Source of the DNA: Brevundimonas viscosa
GTDB lineage: Bacteria > Pseudomonadota > Alphaproteobacteria > Caulobacterales > Caulobacteraceae
Length of the DNA: 64,000 bases
NCBI RefSeq assembly: GCF_900116065.1
Contig: NZ_FOZV01000006.1
Span: 62,001 to 126,000, forward strand
Reading direction: 5' to 3'
Under the pieces are notes generated by a model. That model was not told the origin of the DNA. It did not search any database and worked only from the letters and a program-made list of their open reading frames with translations. Shown here in pieces: positions 1 through 9,042 of this stretch (the first letter of the stretch is position 1; each line of letters starts with the position of its first letter). The position numbers and the translations under genes are program-made.

Positions 1-1692
1 CAGCTGCTGGAGGCCTTCCTCGAGTTCCGCGAGGAGGTGGTGGTCCGCCGCACCAAGTACGAGCTGGCCAAGGCCCGCGACCGCGGCCACGTGCTGGTCG
101 GTCTGGCCGTGGCGGTGGCCAACATCGACGAGGTCATCCACATCATCCGCTCCTCGGCCGATCCCGCCGAGGCGCGCGAGCGGCTGCAGGCCAAGTCCTG
201 GCCGGTCGGCGACATGATGGCCCTGATCGAGCTGATCGCCGACCCGCGCTCGGCCCTCGTCGACGGCGACAAGCTGAACCTGACCGACGAGCAGGCGCGC
301 GCCATCCTCGCCCTGACCCTGTCCCGCCTGACGGGCCTCGGCCGCGACGACATCTTCAGCGAGGCGCGGAGCCTGGCCGAGACGATCCAGTCGCACCTGA
401 CCCTGCTGTCTGACCGGGCCAACATCCTGGCGGTGATCCGCGAGGACCTGCTGAAGGTGAAGGACGAGTTCGCCGTGCCGCGCCGGACCCTGATCGGCGA
501 GGGCGACGCCGAGATGGAGGACGAGGACCTGATCCCGCGCGAGGACATGGTCGTCACCGTCACCCACGGCGGCTACGTCAAACGCGTGGCGCTGAACGCC
601 TACCGGACCCAGCATCGCGGCGGCAAGGGCCGCTCGGGCGTGGCGATGAAGGAGGACGACGCCGTCGTCGGCGTGTTCTCGGCCTCGACCCACACCCCGG
701 TGCTGTTCTTCGCCACCAACGGCAAGGCCTACAAGCTGAAGACCTGGCGGCTGCCGCTGGGCAACCCGCAGTCGCGCGGCAAGGCCTTCGTCAACCTGCT
801 GCCGATCGAGCCCGGCGACAGCATTATGAACGTGCTGCCGTTGCCCGAGGACGAGGCTGAGTGGGCGAACTACGACATCATGTTCGCCACCCGCTCAGGC
901 GACGTGCGCCGCAACAAGCTCAGCGACTTCGCCACCGTCAACCGGGCCGGCAAGATCGCCATGAAGCTGGAGGACGGCGACCGCATGGTGGGCGTGGCCC
1001 TGTGCACCGCCGAGGACGACGTCATGCTGACCACCGCCCTCGGCCGGGCCATCCGCTTCAAGGCGGACGACGTGCGCGTGTTCAAGGGCCGGGACTCCAC
1101 CGGCGTCCGCGGCGTGCGCCTGCAGGAGGGCGACGAGGTGATCTCGATGGCCGTGCTCGGCCGGGTCGACGCCACGCCCGAGGAACGCGCCGCCTACGTC
1201 AAGCACGCCAACGCCATGCGCCGCGCCGCCGGCGAGGCCGAGGACGAGGCGCCCTCGGCGGAAGCCGAGGACGAGGCCGCGGGCGACGCCGTTCTGTCGG
1301 TGGAGCGCATCGCCGAACTGGGCGCGGCCGAGCAGTTCATCCTGACCGTCACCGAAACCGGCTTCGGCAAGCGCTCGTCGGCCTACGAGTATCGCCGCAC
1401 CGGCCGTGGCGGACAGGGGCTGACCGCCCATGGTCTCGGCGGCCGCGCCGGGGCCCGGCTGACCGCCGCCTTCCCGGTCGAGGAGGGCGACGAACTGTTG
1501 CTGGTCACCTCGGGCGGCCAGATGATCCGCACCCCCGTCGGCCAGGTCCGCATCGTGGGTCGGTCCAGCCAGGGCGTGACCATCTTCCGCACCGCCGAGG
1601 GCGAACGGGTGGTCTCGGTCGAACGCCTGCCCGACAGCGGCGGCGGCGAGGACGTCGGCGCCGACGAAGCCGAAGAGGGCGGCGAGGACTGA
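1..1692 (+). CDS. gyrA: DNA gyrase subunit A, C-terminal part (5' truncated by window edge)
   Basis: The reading frame is open from base 1, so this is the last 563 residues of GyrA. The subunit cuts and rejoins DNA in the gyrase A2B2 complex that introduces negative supercoils. The first part is the end of the breakage-reunion domain with its coiled coil. After it comes the beta-pinwheel DNA-wrapping domain, whose GyrA-box has the form QHRGGKG at about bases 609-629. An acidic Ala/Glu-rich insertion lies near bases 1225-1290 between pinwheel blades. The protein ends in an acidic Gly/Glu/Asp tail, as seen in Caulobacterales GyrA. The catalytic tyrosine region lies outside the window. The next gene starts 2 bp after the stop codon. 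Confidence 0.97.
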   Translation, partial: QLLEAFLEFREEVVVRRTKYELAKARDRGHVLVGLAVAVANIDEVIHIIRSSADPAEARERLQAKSWPVGDMMALIELIADPRSALVDGDKLNLTDEQARAILALTLSRLTGLGRDDIFSEARSLAETIQSHLTLLSDRANILAVIREDLLKVKDEFAVPRRTLIGEGDAEMEDEDLIPREDMVVTVTHGGYVKRVALNAYRTQHRGGKGRSGVAMKEDDAVVGVFSASTHTPVLFFATNGKAYKLKTWRLPLGNPQSRGKAFVNLLPIEPGDSIMNVLPLPEDEAEWANYDIMFATRSGDVRRNKLSDFATVNRAGKIAMKLEDGDRMVGVALCTAEDDVMLTTALGRAIRFKADDVRVFKGRDSTGVRGVRLQEGDEVISMAVLGRVDATPEERAAYVKHANAMRRAAGEAEDEAPSAEAEDEAAGDAVLSVERIAELGAAEQFILTVTETGFGKRSSAYEYRRTGRGGQGLTAHGLGGRAGARLTAAFPVEEGDELLLVTSGGQMIRTPVGQVRIVGRSSQGVTIFRTAEGERVVSVERLPDSGGGEDVGADEAEEGGED

Positions 1693-1694
1693 CC

Positions 1695-2495
1695 ATGCCC
1701 GCCGGCGACCTCCGCATCGACGGGGCGCCGGCGACGGCCGGGGATCTCGCCCACCTCGCCCTGGTCAACTACGGGGCCTACACCTCCTTCCGGGTCGAGC
1801 ACGGCGCGGTGCGAGGGCTGGATCTCCATCTCGCCCGGCTGGAGGCCTCCGCCGTCGAACTGTTCGGAGCCGCCGTCGGCGAGGATCGCCTGCGCGGCCT
1901 GATGCGGGAGGCCGTGGCCGGCCGGCCGGAGTGCTGGCTCCGAATCAGCCTGTTCTCGCCGGAGATCGGACCGCGAACCCCGGAGTGGAATGGCGCGCCC
2001 AGGGTCCTGACGGCGGTATCTCCGCCGCCGCCGCCGCTGGCCGACTCGCTGCGACTGGATGTCCAGCGGTACAGTCGCAGCGCTCCGCATCTGAAGCACG
2101 CCGCCACCTTCGACCTGATCCGGGCCCGCCGGCTGGCCAGGGCATCGGGCTTCGACGACGCCCTGTTCGTGGACGGGGCCGGGCGGATCTCCGAAGGCAG
2201 CCTGTGGAACATCGGCTTCATCGAGGGCGAACGGGTGGTCTGGCCGGATGCGCCGATGCTCGCTGGCGTCGGACAGGCGCTGATCCGCCGGGGGCTCGCC
2301 GGGGCAGAGCTGGACGACGCGGTCGAGCCGGTGGGTCTGCACGACCTGCCGAGGTTCGAAGCCGCCTTCGTCTGCAACAGCGCCACGCCCGCCTGCCCGG
2401 TCGCCGCCGTCGGACGGCATCAGCTCGCGCTCAGGCCGGATCTGATCAAGCGCGTGCGGACCGCCTGGGCCTCGAACGCGCCCCAGCCGATCTAG
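1695..2495 (+). CDS. Class IV PLP-dependent aminotransferase / aminodeoxychorismate lyase-like
   Basis: This 266-residue protein has the fold-type IV aminotransferase layout. The likely PLP lysine is in LKHAATF at about residue 134, and the EGSLWN cofactor-phosphate motif is near residue 168. The family includes branched-chain aminotransferase, D-amino acid aminotransferase and 4-amino-4-deoxychorismate lyase (PabC). The short length and lack of an extended N-terminus favour a PabC/D-amino acid aminotransferase-like enzyme, but the substrate cannot be decided from sequence. The start ATG lies 2 bp after the gyrA stop, which suggests cotranscription. A longer in-frame extension upstream overlaps gyrA and was rejected. 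Confidence 0.8.
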   Translation: MPAGDLRIDGAPATAGDLAHLALVNYGAYTSFRVEHGAVRGLDLHLARLEASAVELFGAAVGEDRLRGLMREAVAGRPECWLRISLFSPEIGPRTPEWNGAPRVLTAVSPPPPPLADSLRLDVQRYSRSAPHLKHAATFDLIRARRLARASGFDDALFVDGAGRISEGSLWNIGFIEGERVVWPDAPMLAGVGQALIRRGLAGAELDDAVEPVGLHDLPRFEAAFVCNSATPACPVAAVGRHQLALRPDLIKRVRTAWASNAPQPI

Positions 2496-2546
2496 GCCGC
2501 TCCGTTCCCGCCTGCTAAACCCGGCCTCAGCGGCGGGGAGAACTGT

Positions 2547-3029
2547 ATGCGCATCGGGCTCTATCCCGGCACCTTCGATCCCATCACCAATGGGCACATG
2601 GACATCATCGGCCGGGCCGTGAAGCTGGTCGACCGGCTGGTCATCGGCGTCGCCCGCAACGACGACAAGGGGCCGTTGTTCACGACCGACCAGCGGGTCG
2701 AAATGGTGCGCGCGGAGGTCCGGCGCTTCGGGCCGCAGGTGGAGGTGCGGGCCTTCTCCAGCCTGCTGATGCATTTCGCCGAGGAACTGGACGCCACCGT
2801 CATCGTGCGCGGCCTGCGCGCGGTCGCCGACTTCGAATACGAGTTCCAGATGACGGCGATGAACCAGCGCCTCAATGCCGACATCGAGACGGTCTTCCTG
2901 ATGGCCGACCCGCGGCACCAGGCCATCGCCTCGCGGCTGGTCAAGGAAATCGCCCGGCTGGGCGGGGATATCGGGAGTTTCGTCAGCCCGGCGGTTGCGG
3001 CCGCGGTGCTGGACAGGGTCAAGGCCTGA
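2547..3029 (+). CDS. coaD: Phosphopantetheine adenylyltransferase
   Basis: This 160-residue protein matches CoaD over its full length. CoaD transfers AMP from ATP to 4'-phosphopantetheine to make dephospho-CoA, the penultimate step of coenzyme A synthesis in the cytosol. The N-terminus has the nucleotidyltransferase pattern [12 protein letters not shown], with the TNGH form of the (H/T)xGH motif at residues 15-18. The typical [12 protein letters not shown] segment follows in mid-protein. A GGGGAG Shine-Dalgarno-like stretch sits shortly before the ATG. The gene is followed within 2 bp by a secreted cyclophilin, an order also found in other Caulobacterales. Confidence 0.96.
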   Translation: MRIGLYPGTFDPITNGHMDIIGRAVKLVDRLVIGVARNDDKGPLFTTDQRVEMVRAEVRRFGPQVEVRAFSSLLMHFAEELDATVIVRGLRAVADFEYEFQMTAMNQRLNADIETVFLMADPRHQAIASRLVKEIARLGGDIGSFVSPAVAAAVLDRVKA

Positions 3030-3031
3030 AC

Positions 3032-3868
3032 ATGCGAGCATTGTGGATTGCGGCTGCTGCGGCGGCGACGATGGCGGGGGCGCCCGCGGCGGCCCAGGAC
3101 TGGCGTCCGGTGGCCCCGGAGAATCTGCTGGTCATCGACACGGCGAAGGGCCGGATCGTCGCCGAGCTCGATCCGCGGGCAGCGCCCCGGGCGGTGGAGC
3201 GGATCCGCACCCTGGCCGACCAGGGTTTCTATGACGGCCTCAAGTTCCACCGGGTGATTCCGGACTTCATGGCGCAGACCGGCGATCCCCTCGGAACCGG
3301 CGCGGGCGGCAGCGAGCTGCCGGACATCCCCGGCGAGTTCGAATTCCGTCGGGGTCGAGGGGACCCCTTCCTGCGGATCGGGGACCCGGCCGCGAACGGC
3401 GTGCAGCGCGGGCTGCTCGGCTCCATGGCGGTGACGACCCAGCCGGACGCGCAGATGATGGTGACCGCCGACTTCAAGACCTCGGCGACGGCGCTGTTCT
3501 GTCCCGGCGTGCTGGGGATGGCCCGCAACGGCGATCCCGACAGCGCCAACAGCCAGTTCTTCATCATGACCGGGCGCAACGAGAACCTCGACGGCGCCTA
3601 TACGCCGTTCGGCCGGGTGCTCGCCGGGTTCGAGGCCGTGCGCGCGCTGAAGAGCGGCTCCGAGGCCGAGGACGGGCGGGTGACCGATCCGGACGTCATG
3701 ACCCGGGTGCGGACCGCCGCCGCCCTGCCGGAGGCCGAGCGGCCGACGGCGCGGGTGCAGACGCCGGCGAGCGCCGCCTTCGTGGCCGAGGTGGAGCGGA
3801 TCCGGGCCGCCGAAGGCGCCCGGTTCGACATCTGCGACGTCCAGCCGGCGGCCGAGGTCGCCGGCTGA
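3032..3868 (+). CDS. Secreted cyclophilin-type peptidyl-prolyl isomerase (copy 1)
   Basis: This 278-residue protein has an N-terminal signal peptide ending in Ala-rich sequence near residue 20, so it probably acts in the periplasm. The cyclophilin core shows [15 protein letters not shown], which carries the catalytic Arg, and ANSQFFIM, which carries the substrate-binding Gln and Phe. The family catalyses cis-trans isomerisation of Xaa-Pro bonds. An insertion lies between these blocks, and a C-terminal tail ends near a conserved FDICDV. The next gene encodes a paralogue with the same layout, 23 bp downstream. The protein is longer than simple bacterial PpiA/PpiB because of the insertion and tail. 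Confidence 0.9.
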   Translation: MRALWIAAAAAATMAGAPAAAQDWRPVAPENLLVIDTAKGRIVAELDPRAAPRAVERIRTLADQGFYDGLKFHRVIPDFMAQTGDPLGTGAGGSELPDIPGEFEFRRGRGDPFLRIGDPAANGVQRGLLGSMAVTTQPDAQMMVTADFKTSATALFCPGVLGMARNGDPDSANSQFFIMTGRNENLDGAYTPFGRVLAGFEAVRALKSGSEAEDGRVTDPDVMTRVRTAAALPEAERPTARVQTPASAAFVAEVERIRAAEGARFDICDVQPAAEVAG

Positions 3869-3891
3869 TCCAGACCCCGGGGGAGGGACCC

Positions 3892-4776
3892 ATGAGATCG
3901 CTGCTCGCCATCGCCGCCACGCTGCTCGCCGCCAGCGCCGCCGCCGCCCAGGAGGCGCCGCCGGCGCCGCCGCCGCCGACGCCGGAGACGACCATCGCGG
4001 AGACCGACTGGCGGGCCGTGCCGCCGGCGAACCTGCTGGTGATCGACACCACCAAGGGCCGGATCCTGGTGGAGCTGCTGCCCGAGGTTGCGCCGCAGCA
4101 CGTGGAGCGCATCCGGCTGCTGGCGCGGGCGGGCTTCTACGACGGCCTGGCCTGGCATCGGGTGATCGACTGGTTCATGGCCCAGACGGGCGATCCGCTG
4201 GGCAATGGCGAGGGCCAGAGCTTCCATCCCGACCTGGCGGCCGAGTTCACCTTCCGCCGGGATCCGTCGATGCCCTTCGCCGCCGTGGCCGAGCCGCAGG
4301 GCGCGCGGGTCGGTTTCCTGCAGTCGTTGCCGGTGCAGACCCAGCCCGACTCGGCCTTCGCCCAGACGGGGGACGGCAAGGTGCACGGCTGGGGCCTCTA
4401 CTGCCCCGGGGTCGCGGGCATGGCGCGGGACGAGGACCCGGACACCGCCAACAGCCAGTTCTTCATCATGCGACAGGCCTATCCGGCGCTGGACAAGCGC
4501 TACACCGTCTGGGGCATGACGGTGGGCGGTCTCGAGGTCGTGCGGGCGCTGCAGGTCGGCGACGGCGACAACGGCATGATGGCCCAGGCGGCGCCCGACC
4601 GCATGACCCGCGTGCGCCTCGCCGCCGACCTGCCTGAAGCCGAGCGGCCCTCGGTGCAGGTGCTGTCCACGGCCTCGGCCCGCTTCCGGGCGCTGGTCGA
4701 CGAGGCGCGGGCGGCGAAGGCCGCCGACTTCTCGGTCTGCGATGTGGCGCTGCCCACTCAGGTGGCCGGCGGCTGA
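3892..4776 (+). CDS. Secreted cyclophilin-type peptidyl-prolyl isomerase (copy 2)
   Basis: This is a 294-residue paralogue of the preceding gene and probably arose by tandem duplication. It has a signal peptide, then a Pro/Ala-rich linker near residues 20-33, then the cyclophilin core. [15 protein letters not shown] keeps the catalytic Arg, and ANSQFFIM is also retained. The tail again ends near a conserved Cys (SVCDV). GGGGGAGGG directly before the ATG serves as a strong ribosome binding site. The 3' end overlaps the convergent Ppx/GppA gene by 19 bp. Confidence 0.9.
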   Translation: MRSLLAIAATLLAASAAAAQEAPPAPPPPTPETTIAETDWRAVPPANLLVIDTTKGRILVELLPEVAPQHVERIRLLARAGFYDGLAWHRVIDWFMAQTGDPLGNGEGQSFHPDLAAEFTFRRDPSMPFAAVAEPQGARVGFLQSLPVQTQPDSAFAQTGDGKVHGWGLYCPGVAGMARDEDPDTANSQFFIMRQAYPALDKRYTVWGMTVGGLEVVRALQVGDGDNGMMAQAAPDRMTRVRLAADLPEAERPSVQVLSTASARFRALVDEARAAKAADFSVCDVALPTQVAGG

Positions 4777-5897
4777 CCACCGCCGCCGCGCCGCCGTCGG
4801 CGACGGCGCGGGGAGGGGCGATCCTCGCGCATGCGCCGCAGCAGCAGGCCTTCGCGCAGACCACGGTCGGCGACGCGGACCCGCTCCGACGGCCAGGCGC
4901 GCTGCACCGCCGCCATGATCGCGGCGCCGGCCAGCACCAGATCGGCGCGGTCGGGGCCGATGCAGGACTCGGCGGCCCGGCCGTGCGGGCCCAGGGCCTT
5001 GAGCCGCTCGGCGGCGGCCTCGCAGTCGGCGCGGGTCATCCACAGACCGTCGACGAGATTGCGCTGGTAGCGCTCCAGCCCGAGGTGGATGCCGGCCAGG
5101 CTGGTGATCGCGCCCGAAGTGCCGACGAGGTGAGCGCGGCCGGCGGCGAAAAGGCGGCGGATCGCGGGGTCCACGGGCGCGGCCGTGAGGGCGGCGGCCA
5201 TGTCGGCGACCATGGCCTCGTACCAGGCCGCATGGGCCGCCGGGCCGGTGTCGGCGGGCTCCGGGTGCCGCTCGGCGAGGGTGACGACCCCGATCGGCGC
5301 CGACATCCAGCCCTCGGAGACGAAGCCCGAGGCCGAGCGGCGCAGCCAGCTGAGCTCGGTGGAGCCGCCGCCGACGTCGACGACAAGGACGGCCTCGGCC
5401 GCCGGGTCGAACAGGTTCAGGCAGCCCTCGACCGACAGGCGGGCCTCCTCGACCGGGTCGATGACCCGCAGGCGCAGGCCGGTGCCGGCGCGGACCCGTT
5501 CGATGAAGGCGGGGCCGTTGTCGGCCTGGCGGCAGGCCTGGGTGGCGACCGCCATCAGCCGGTCCGGGTCGACCCCCCGGCGAATGAGGCGTTCCCCGCA
5601 CAGCGCCAGCGCCTCGTAGGCGCGATGCATGGCGGCGTCGTCGAGGCGGCCGGTGCGCGACAGGCCTTCGCCCAGCCGGACGATGCGGCTGAAGGAGTCG
5701 ACGACGCGGAAGCCGTCGCGGGCCGGCCTGGCGATCAGCAGGCGGCAATTGTTGGTCCCCAGGTCGAGGGCGCCGTAGAGCGGCGTCTCGCGACCCGGCG
5801 CCCCGGAGCCGGCGGGCGCGCCGTTCCGGGCGCGCTGACCGTCGGACCGCCGGGGCTGGGACCGGAGGCGGCGGGCGCCGCCGGCGGTCTCCGGCAT
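4758..5897 (-). CDS. Ppx/GppA family exopolyphosphatase / pppGpp phosphatase
   Basis: This 379-residue protein belongs to the sugar kinase/HSP70/actin-fold phosphatases. The first phosphate-binding loop is ALDLGTNNCRLLIA and the second is VVDVGGGSTEL. Family members hydrolyse terminal phosphates of polyphosphate or the 5' gamma-phosphate of pppGpp. It lacks the C-terminal HD-like extension of long Ppx enzymes, so it is the short form common in alphaproteobacteria. ATG at 5897 is preferred over an in-frame TTG at 5912. A basic, low-complexity stretch precedes the core and another Arg-rich stretch ends the protein. It is divergent from hspQ. Confidence 0.88.
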   Translation of the reverse strand: MPETAGGARRLRSQPRRSDGQRARNGAPAGSGAPGRETPLYGALDLGTNNCRLLIARPARDGFRVVDSFSRIVRLGEGLSRTGRLDDAAMHRAYEALALCGERLIRRGVDPDRLMAVATQACRQADNGPAFIERVRAGTGLRLRVIDPVEEARLSVEGCLNLFDPAAEAVLVVDVGGGSTELSWLRRSASGFVSEGWMSAPIGVVTLAERHPEPADTGPAAHAAWYEAMVADMAAALTAAPVDPAIRRLFAAGRAHLVGTSGAITSLAGIHLGLERYQRNLVDGLWMTRADCEAAAERLKALGPHGRAAESCIGPDRADLVLAGAAIMAAVQRAWPSERVRVADRGLREGLLLRRMREDRPSPRRRRRRRGGGGQPPAT

Positions 5898-6045
5898 AGG
5901 CCGTGCTTTCAAGGTGGGCGGTCCGGAACGGCGCCCGTCCCCCGCAGCCTAGACCGGCGCCGGCGCCCGCGCCAACCGCTCCTGACGCGAAAATGAACGG
6001 CGCCGTACGGGCTGCGCTCAGGCCCGGGGGTGCAGGATCGGGCTC

Positions 6046-6360
6046 ATGATGACCCAGACCTCCGCCCGCTTCGCCCTCGGCCATGTCGTCCGCCACCGCG
6101 ACGCCGCCTTCCGCGGCGTGGTGGTCGACGTCGACCCGAGCTTCGCCGGACAGCCGGGCGAGACCGGCGACATCTCGCCGGATCAGCCCTTCTACCAGGT
6201 GCTGGCGCTGGGCGAGGGCGGCGGCTTCATCGCCTACGCCCCCGAGGACGCGCTGGAGCCGGACCCGGAGATCAAGGGCCTGTCGCAGGTCGATGAAAGG
6301 CGCTTCTTCACCGTCGACGCGCGCGGCCGGCACGCGCCGCGGACCCACGCCATCCATTAG
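6046..6360 (+). CDS. hspQ: Heat shock protein HspQ (YccV-like hemimethylated-DNA-binding family)
   Basis: This 104-residue protein matches the HspQ/YccV family. It has the FALGHVVRHRDAAFRGVVVDVDP start, the PDQPFYQVL centre and an ALEPD segment. In Escherichia coli HspQ acts as a specificity factor for Lon and binds hemimethylated DNA; its role here is inferred from family membership. The start is one of two consecutive ATG codons at 6046 and 6049. The gene stands alone between the divergent ppx-like gene and phhA, with 72 bp to the latter. Confidence 0.88.
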   Translation: MMTQTSARFALGHVVRHRDAAFRGVVVDVDPSFAGQPGETGDISPDQPFYQVLALGEGGGFIAYAPEDALEPDPEIKGLSQVDERRFFTVDARGRHAPRTHAIH

Positions 6361-6432
6361 CATGGGTGGCGCGGCCGCCGCCGGGGGCCTAGATTGCCGG
6401 AAAAGGCCGACAGAGCCTGACGAGGAGCGCCC

Positions 6433-7308
6433 ATGTCCGATTTCGAGCACGTCTTCGAGAGCCCGCCGGAAGGCGCCGCCGCCGACTGGACCATCCCCCA
6501 GGACTGGCGGGCCTACACCGAGACCGAGCACCGGACCTGGGACACCCTGTACGCGCGGCAGATGAAGATCCTGCCCGGCCGGGCCGCCGACGTCTTCTTC
6601 CGGGGGCTGGAGGCGCTGGACCTGAACACCGGCGGCATTCCCGACTTCGCGCTGATGAATCCCAGGCTGGAGGCGCTGACCGGCTGGACCGTGGTCTGCG
6701 TGCCGGGGCTGGTGCCGGACGAGGTGTTTTTCGACCACCTCGCCAACCGCCGTTTCCCGTCGGGCCAGTTCATCCGCAAGCCGGACCAGCTCGACTACCT
6801 GCAGGAGCCGGACATCTTCCACGACGTCTTCGGCCACGTGCCGATGCTGACCGATCCGGACTTCGCCGCCTATATGGAGGCCTATGGCAAGGGCGGCCAG
6901 CGCGCGGCGAAGCTGGGCATGCTGCCGAATCTGGCCCGGCTGTACTGGTACACGGTCGAGTTCGGCCTGATGCAGGACGCCGGGGAGCTGCGCATCTACG
7001 GCGCGGGCATCGTGTCCTCGGCGACCGAAAGCGTCTTCGCCCTGGAGGATCCGTCGCCGAACCGGCTGGGCTTCGACCTCGAGCGGGTGATGAAGACCCT
7101 CTACCGGATCGACGACTTCCAGCAGGTCTATTTCGTCATCGAGTCCCTCGACCAGCTGAAGCGCGACACCCTGCAGGACTTCGGGCCGATCTACGGGCGG
7201 CTGCAGGACGCCGAGCCGATCCCGATCGACGCCATCCTGCCGACCGACCGGGTCTTCACCCGCGGCACCCAGGCCTACGCCACCAAGGGCGGTCGGTTCG
7301 CGGCCTAG
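6433..7308 (+). CDS. phhA: Phenylalanine 4-monooxygenase
   Basis: This 291-residue protein is a bacterial pterin-dependent aromatic amino acid hydroxylase that converts phenylalanine to tyrosine using tetrahydrobiopterin-type cofactor and O2. The non-haem iron ligands are the two His residues of HDVFGH at about residues 129-134 and the Glu of YWYTVEFGL near 176. Length and motif order match the single-domain bacterial enzyme without the regulatory ACT domain found in animals. The ATG is preceded by GAGGAGCG as ribosome binding site. No pterin-recycling (phhB) or Lrp-type regulator gene was seen next to it. Confidence 0.95.
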   Translation: MSDFEHVFESPPEGAAADWTIPQDWRAYTETEHRTWDTLYARQMKILPGRAADVFFRGLEALDLNTGGIPDFALMNPRLEALTGWTVVCVPGLVPDEVFFDHLANRRFPSGQFIRKPDQLDYLQEPDIFHDVFGHVPMLTDPDFAAYMEAYGKGGQRAAKLGMLPNLARLYWYTVEFGLMQDAGELRIYGAGIVSSATESVFALEDPSPNRLGFDLERVMKTLYRIDDFQQVYFVIESLDQLKRDTLQDFGPIYGRLQDAEPIPIDAILPTDRVFTRGTQAYATKGGRFAA

Positions 7309-7702
7309 GCCGGGCCTGACTTTCATCATCGGCGCCTCCGGACATGGCTGAGCGTCCTCCGGCGCGGTCGCGTCGCAGGCTGGGAAGGGGGCGGGGCGCC
7401 GGGCCTTCGCCCGGTCTGTGCATTGAGAGTGACCGTATTCGGCGGAAGCCTGCGCCCCGCGTGGTCGTTTTCCGTTCACCCCGCCGACTGGCGGCCCTGT
7501 TCGGGCCTTGAAGGCTCGCCGGTTCGGCCTTGCGGCGTCGCCGGGAGGCGGGACTTTCCGGATCATGTCCGCATCGACCCCGCCTGGTCGGGCGCGCGGC
7601 GAGCAAGGGACGCCATCCACTCGACGTCCACGAGGACCCCGGGACTCTCCTCCACCCCGGCTTCATCGCTCGACCACAGCCCGCCGTCGTCGAGGTCGTG
7701 TC
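7309..7702. other. Intergenic region between convergent phhA and dinB with no recognised gene
   Basis: No reading frame here looks coding in either direction. The only structure seen is a short hairpin at 7399-7414 (6-bp GC stem, CTTC loop), which has no T-run and is a weak terminator candidate for phhA. No tRNA fold or repeat unit was recognised. Confidence 0.5.
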
Positions 7703-8956
7703 TCAGCCGCCGCCCTTGAGGGCGCGGCCGGCGACGACGGCGGCGGCGCCGAATTTGGCGCGGAGGGCATCGATGGCGGTTTCCGTCTTCAGGACGCGCG
7801 CCTCGGGGGATTCGAACAGGGCGGAGGGGGCGTCCACCGCCTCCCCCACCTCGGCCATGCCGATGCCGATCAGGCGGTAGGGGCGGCCCAGTTCGGGGCG
7901 GAGCAGGTCGCGGCCGGCGGCGAACAGGGCGCGGGCGGTCTGGACCGGCTCGGACAGGGTGATCCGCCGGGTGACGATGCGGAAGTCGGCGCGGCGCAGC
8001 TTGAGCACGACCACCCGGCTGGCGACGCCGTCGCGGCGCGCCTTGGCGGCCAGCTTCTCGCACAGGGGCCAGAGCTCGGCCTCGAGATCGGCGGCGGCGG
8101 TCAGGTCGTCGTTGAAGGTGGTCTCGGCGCTCATCCCCTTGCGCTCGTGGCCGGGATCGACGCTGCGGGCGTCGCGCCCGTGGGCGAGCTCGTGCAGGCG
8201 CAGGCCGTGCTCGCCGTAGCGCCGCACCAGGTCGCGGACGTCGGCGGCGGCAAGATCGCCGACGGTGGCGTAGCCGTCGCTCTGCAGGGTCTTGCCGAAC
8301 ACAGGACCGACGCCGGGCAGGACGCGGACGGACTTCGGGGCCAGCAGGGGCGGGGCCTCGGAGCCGATGACCGAGAAGCCGCGCGGCTTGTCGAGCTCGG
8401 AGGCGATCTTGGCGAGGAAGCGGTTGCCGGCCAGGCCGATGGAGACTGTCAGCCCGGTGTCGCGCTCGATGCGTTGCTGCAGCCGGACCAGCTGCAGGAC
8501 CGGCGGGCCGCCGTTGAGGCGCTCGGTGCCGGACAGGTCGATCCAGGCCTCGTCCAGCGACAGGGTCTGGACCAGCGGGGTCAGCTCGCGGACGGCGCCG
8601 AAGATCTGCGCGCTGGCGGCCTTGTATTTCGCGAAGTCGGGCTTGACGACCACGGCGTCGGGACAGGCCTTGAGCGCCTTGAACATCGGCTGGGCCGAGC
8701 CCACGCCGTAGAGGCGGGCGATATAGCAGGCGGTGGTGACCACGCCGCGCTTGCCGCCGCCGACGATGACGGGGAGGTCGCGCAGCTCGGGCCGGTCGCG
8801 CTTCTCCACCGAGGCGTAGAAGGCGTCGCAGTCGAGGTGGGCGATGGTCAGGGCCGCGAGCTCGTCGTGCGCGAGGACGCGGCGCGAGCCGCAAGCCGGG
8901 CAGCGGGCGACGATGCGGTCGTCGGTGCGGAGGCAGTCGCGGCAGATGGATTTCAT
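7703..8956 (-). CDS. dinB: DNA polymerase IV (Y-family) with N-terminal CxxC-CxxC motif
   Basis: This 417-residue Y-family translesion polymerase has catalytic carboxylates in AHLDCDAFYASVE (residues 39-51) and in LSLDEAWIDLSG near residue 134. The helix-hairpin-helix segment VLPGVGPVFGKTL and the little-finger domain follow. Ahead of the polymerase core lie about 35 extra residues with Cys5, Cys8, Cys19 and Cys22, a pattern expected for a small zinc ribbon. The ATG at 8956 was chosen because it gives exactly this extension; a longer open frame upstream runs through a repeat element. dinB beside divK-pleD also occurs in Caulobacter. Expected role: error-prone bypass synthesis after DNA damage. 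Confidence 0.93.
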   Translation of the reverse strand: MKSICRDCLRTDDRIVARCPACGSRRVLAHDELAALTIAHLDCDAFYASVEKRDRPELRDLPVIVGGGKRGVVTTACYIARLYGVGSAQPMFKALKACPDAVVVKPDFAKYKAASAQIFGAVRELTPLVQTLSLDEAWIDLSGTERLNGGPPVLQLVRLQQRIERDTGLTVSIGLAGNRFLAKIASELDKPRGFSVIGSEAPPLLAPKSVRVLPGVGPVFGKTLQSDGYATVGDLAAADVRDLVRRYGEHGLRLHELAHGRDARSVDPGHERKGMSAETTFNDDLTAAADLEAELWPLCEKLAAKARRDGVASRVVVLKLRRADFRIVTRRITLSEPVQTARALFAAGRDLLRPELGRPYRLIGIGMAEVGEAVDAPSALFESPEARVLKTETAIDALRAKFGAAAVVAGRALKGGG

Positions 8957-9042
8957 CGCGGGCGGATTGTGCCCGATGGGGCGGCGGGTGGGGAGCAGAA
9001 TCGTGGCCGGTTCCCGTCCGCCACGATGCGGCCGAGGCAGCT

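Noticed and set aside
3598-7620. A 1340-codon minus-strand open frame across coaD-neighbour cyclophilins, ppx, hspQ and phhA
   Set aside because: It is antisense or out of frame to five genes with clear motifs. Such long frames are expected in DNA of this GC content and the translation has no domain-like sequence.
7309-7702. Possible tRNA, small RNA or small gene between phhA and dinB
   Set aside because: No cloverleaf pattern, no CCA-like end, no coding-like frame; only a weak hairpin.
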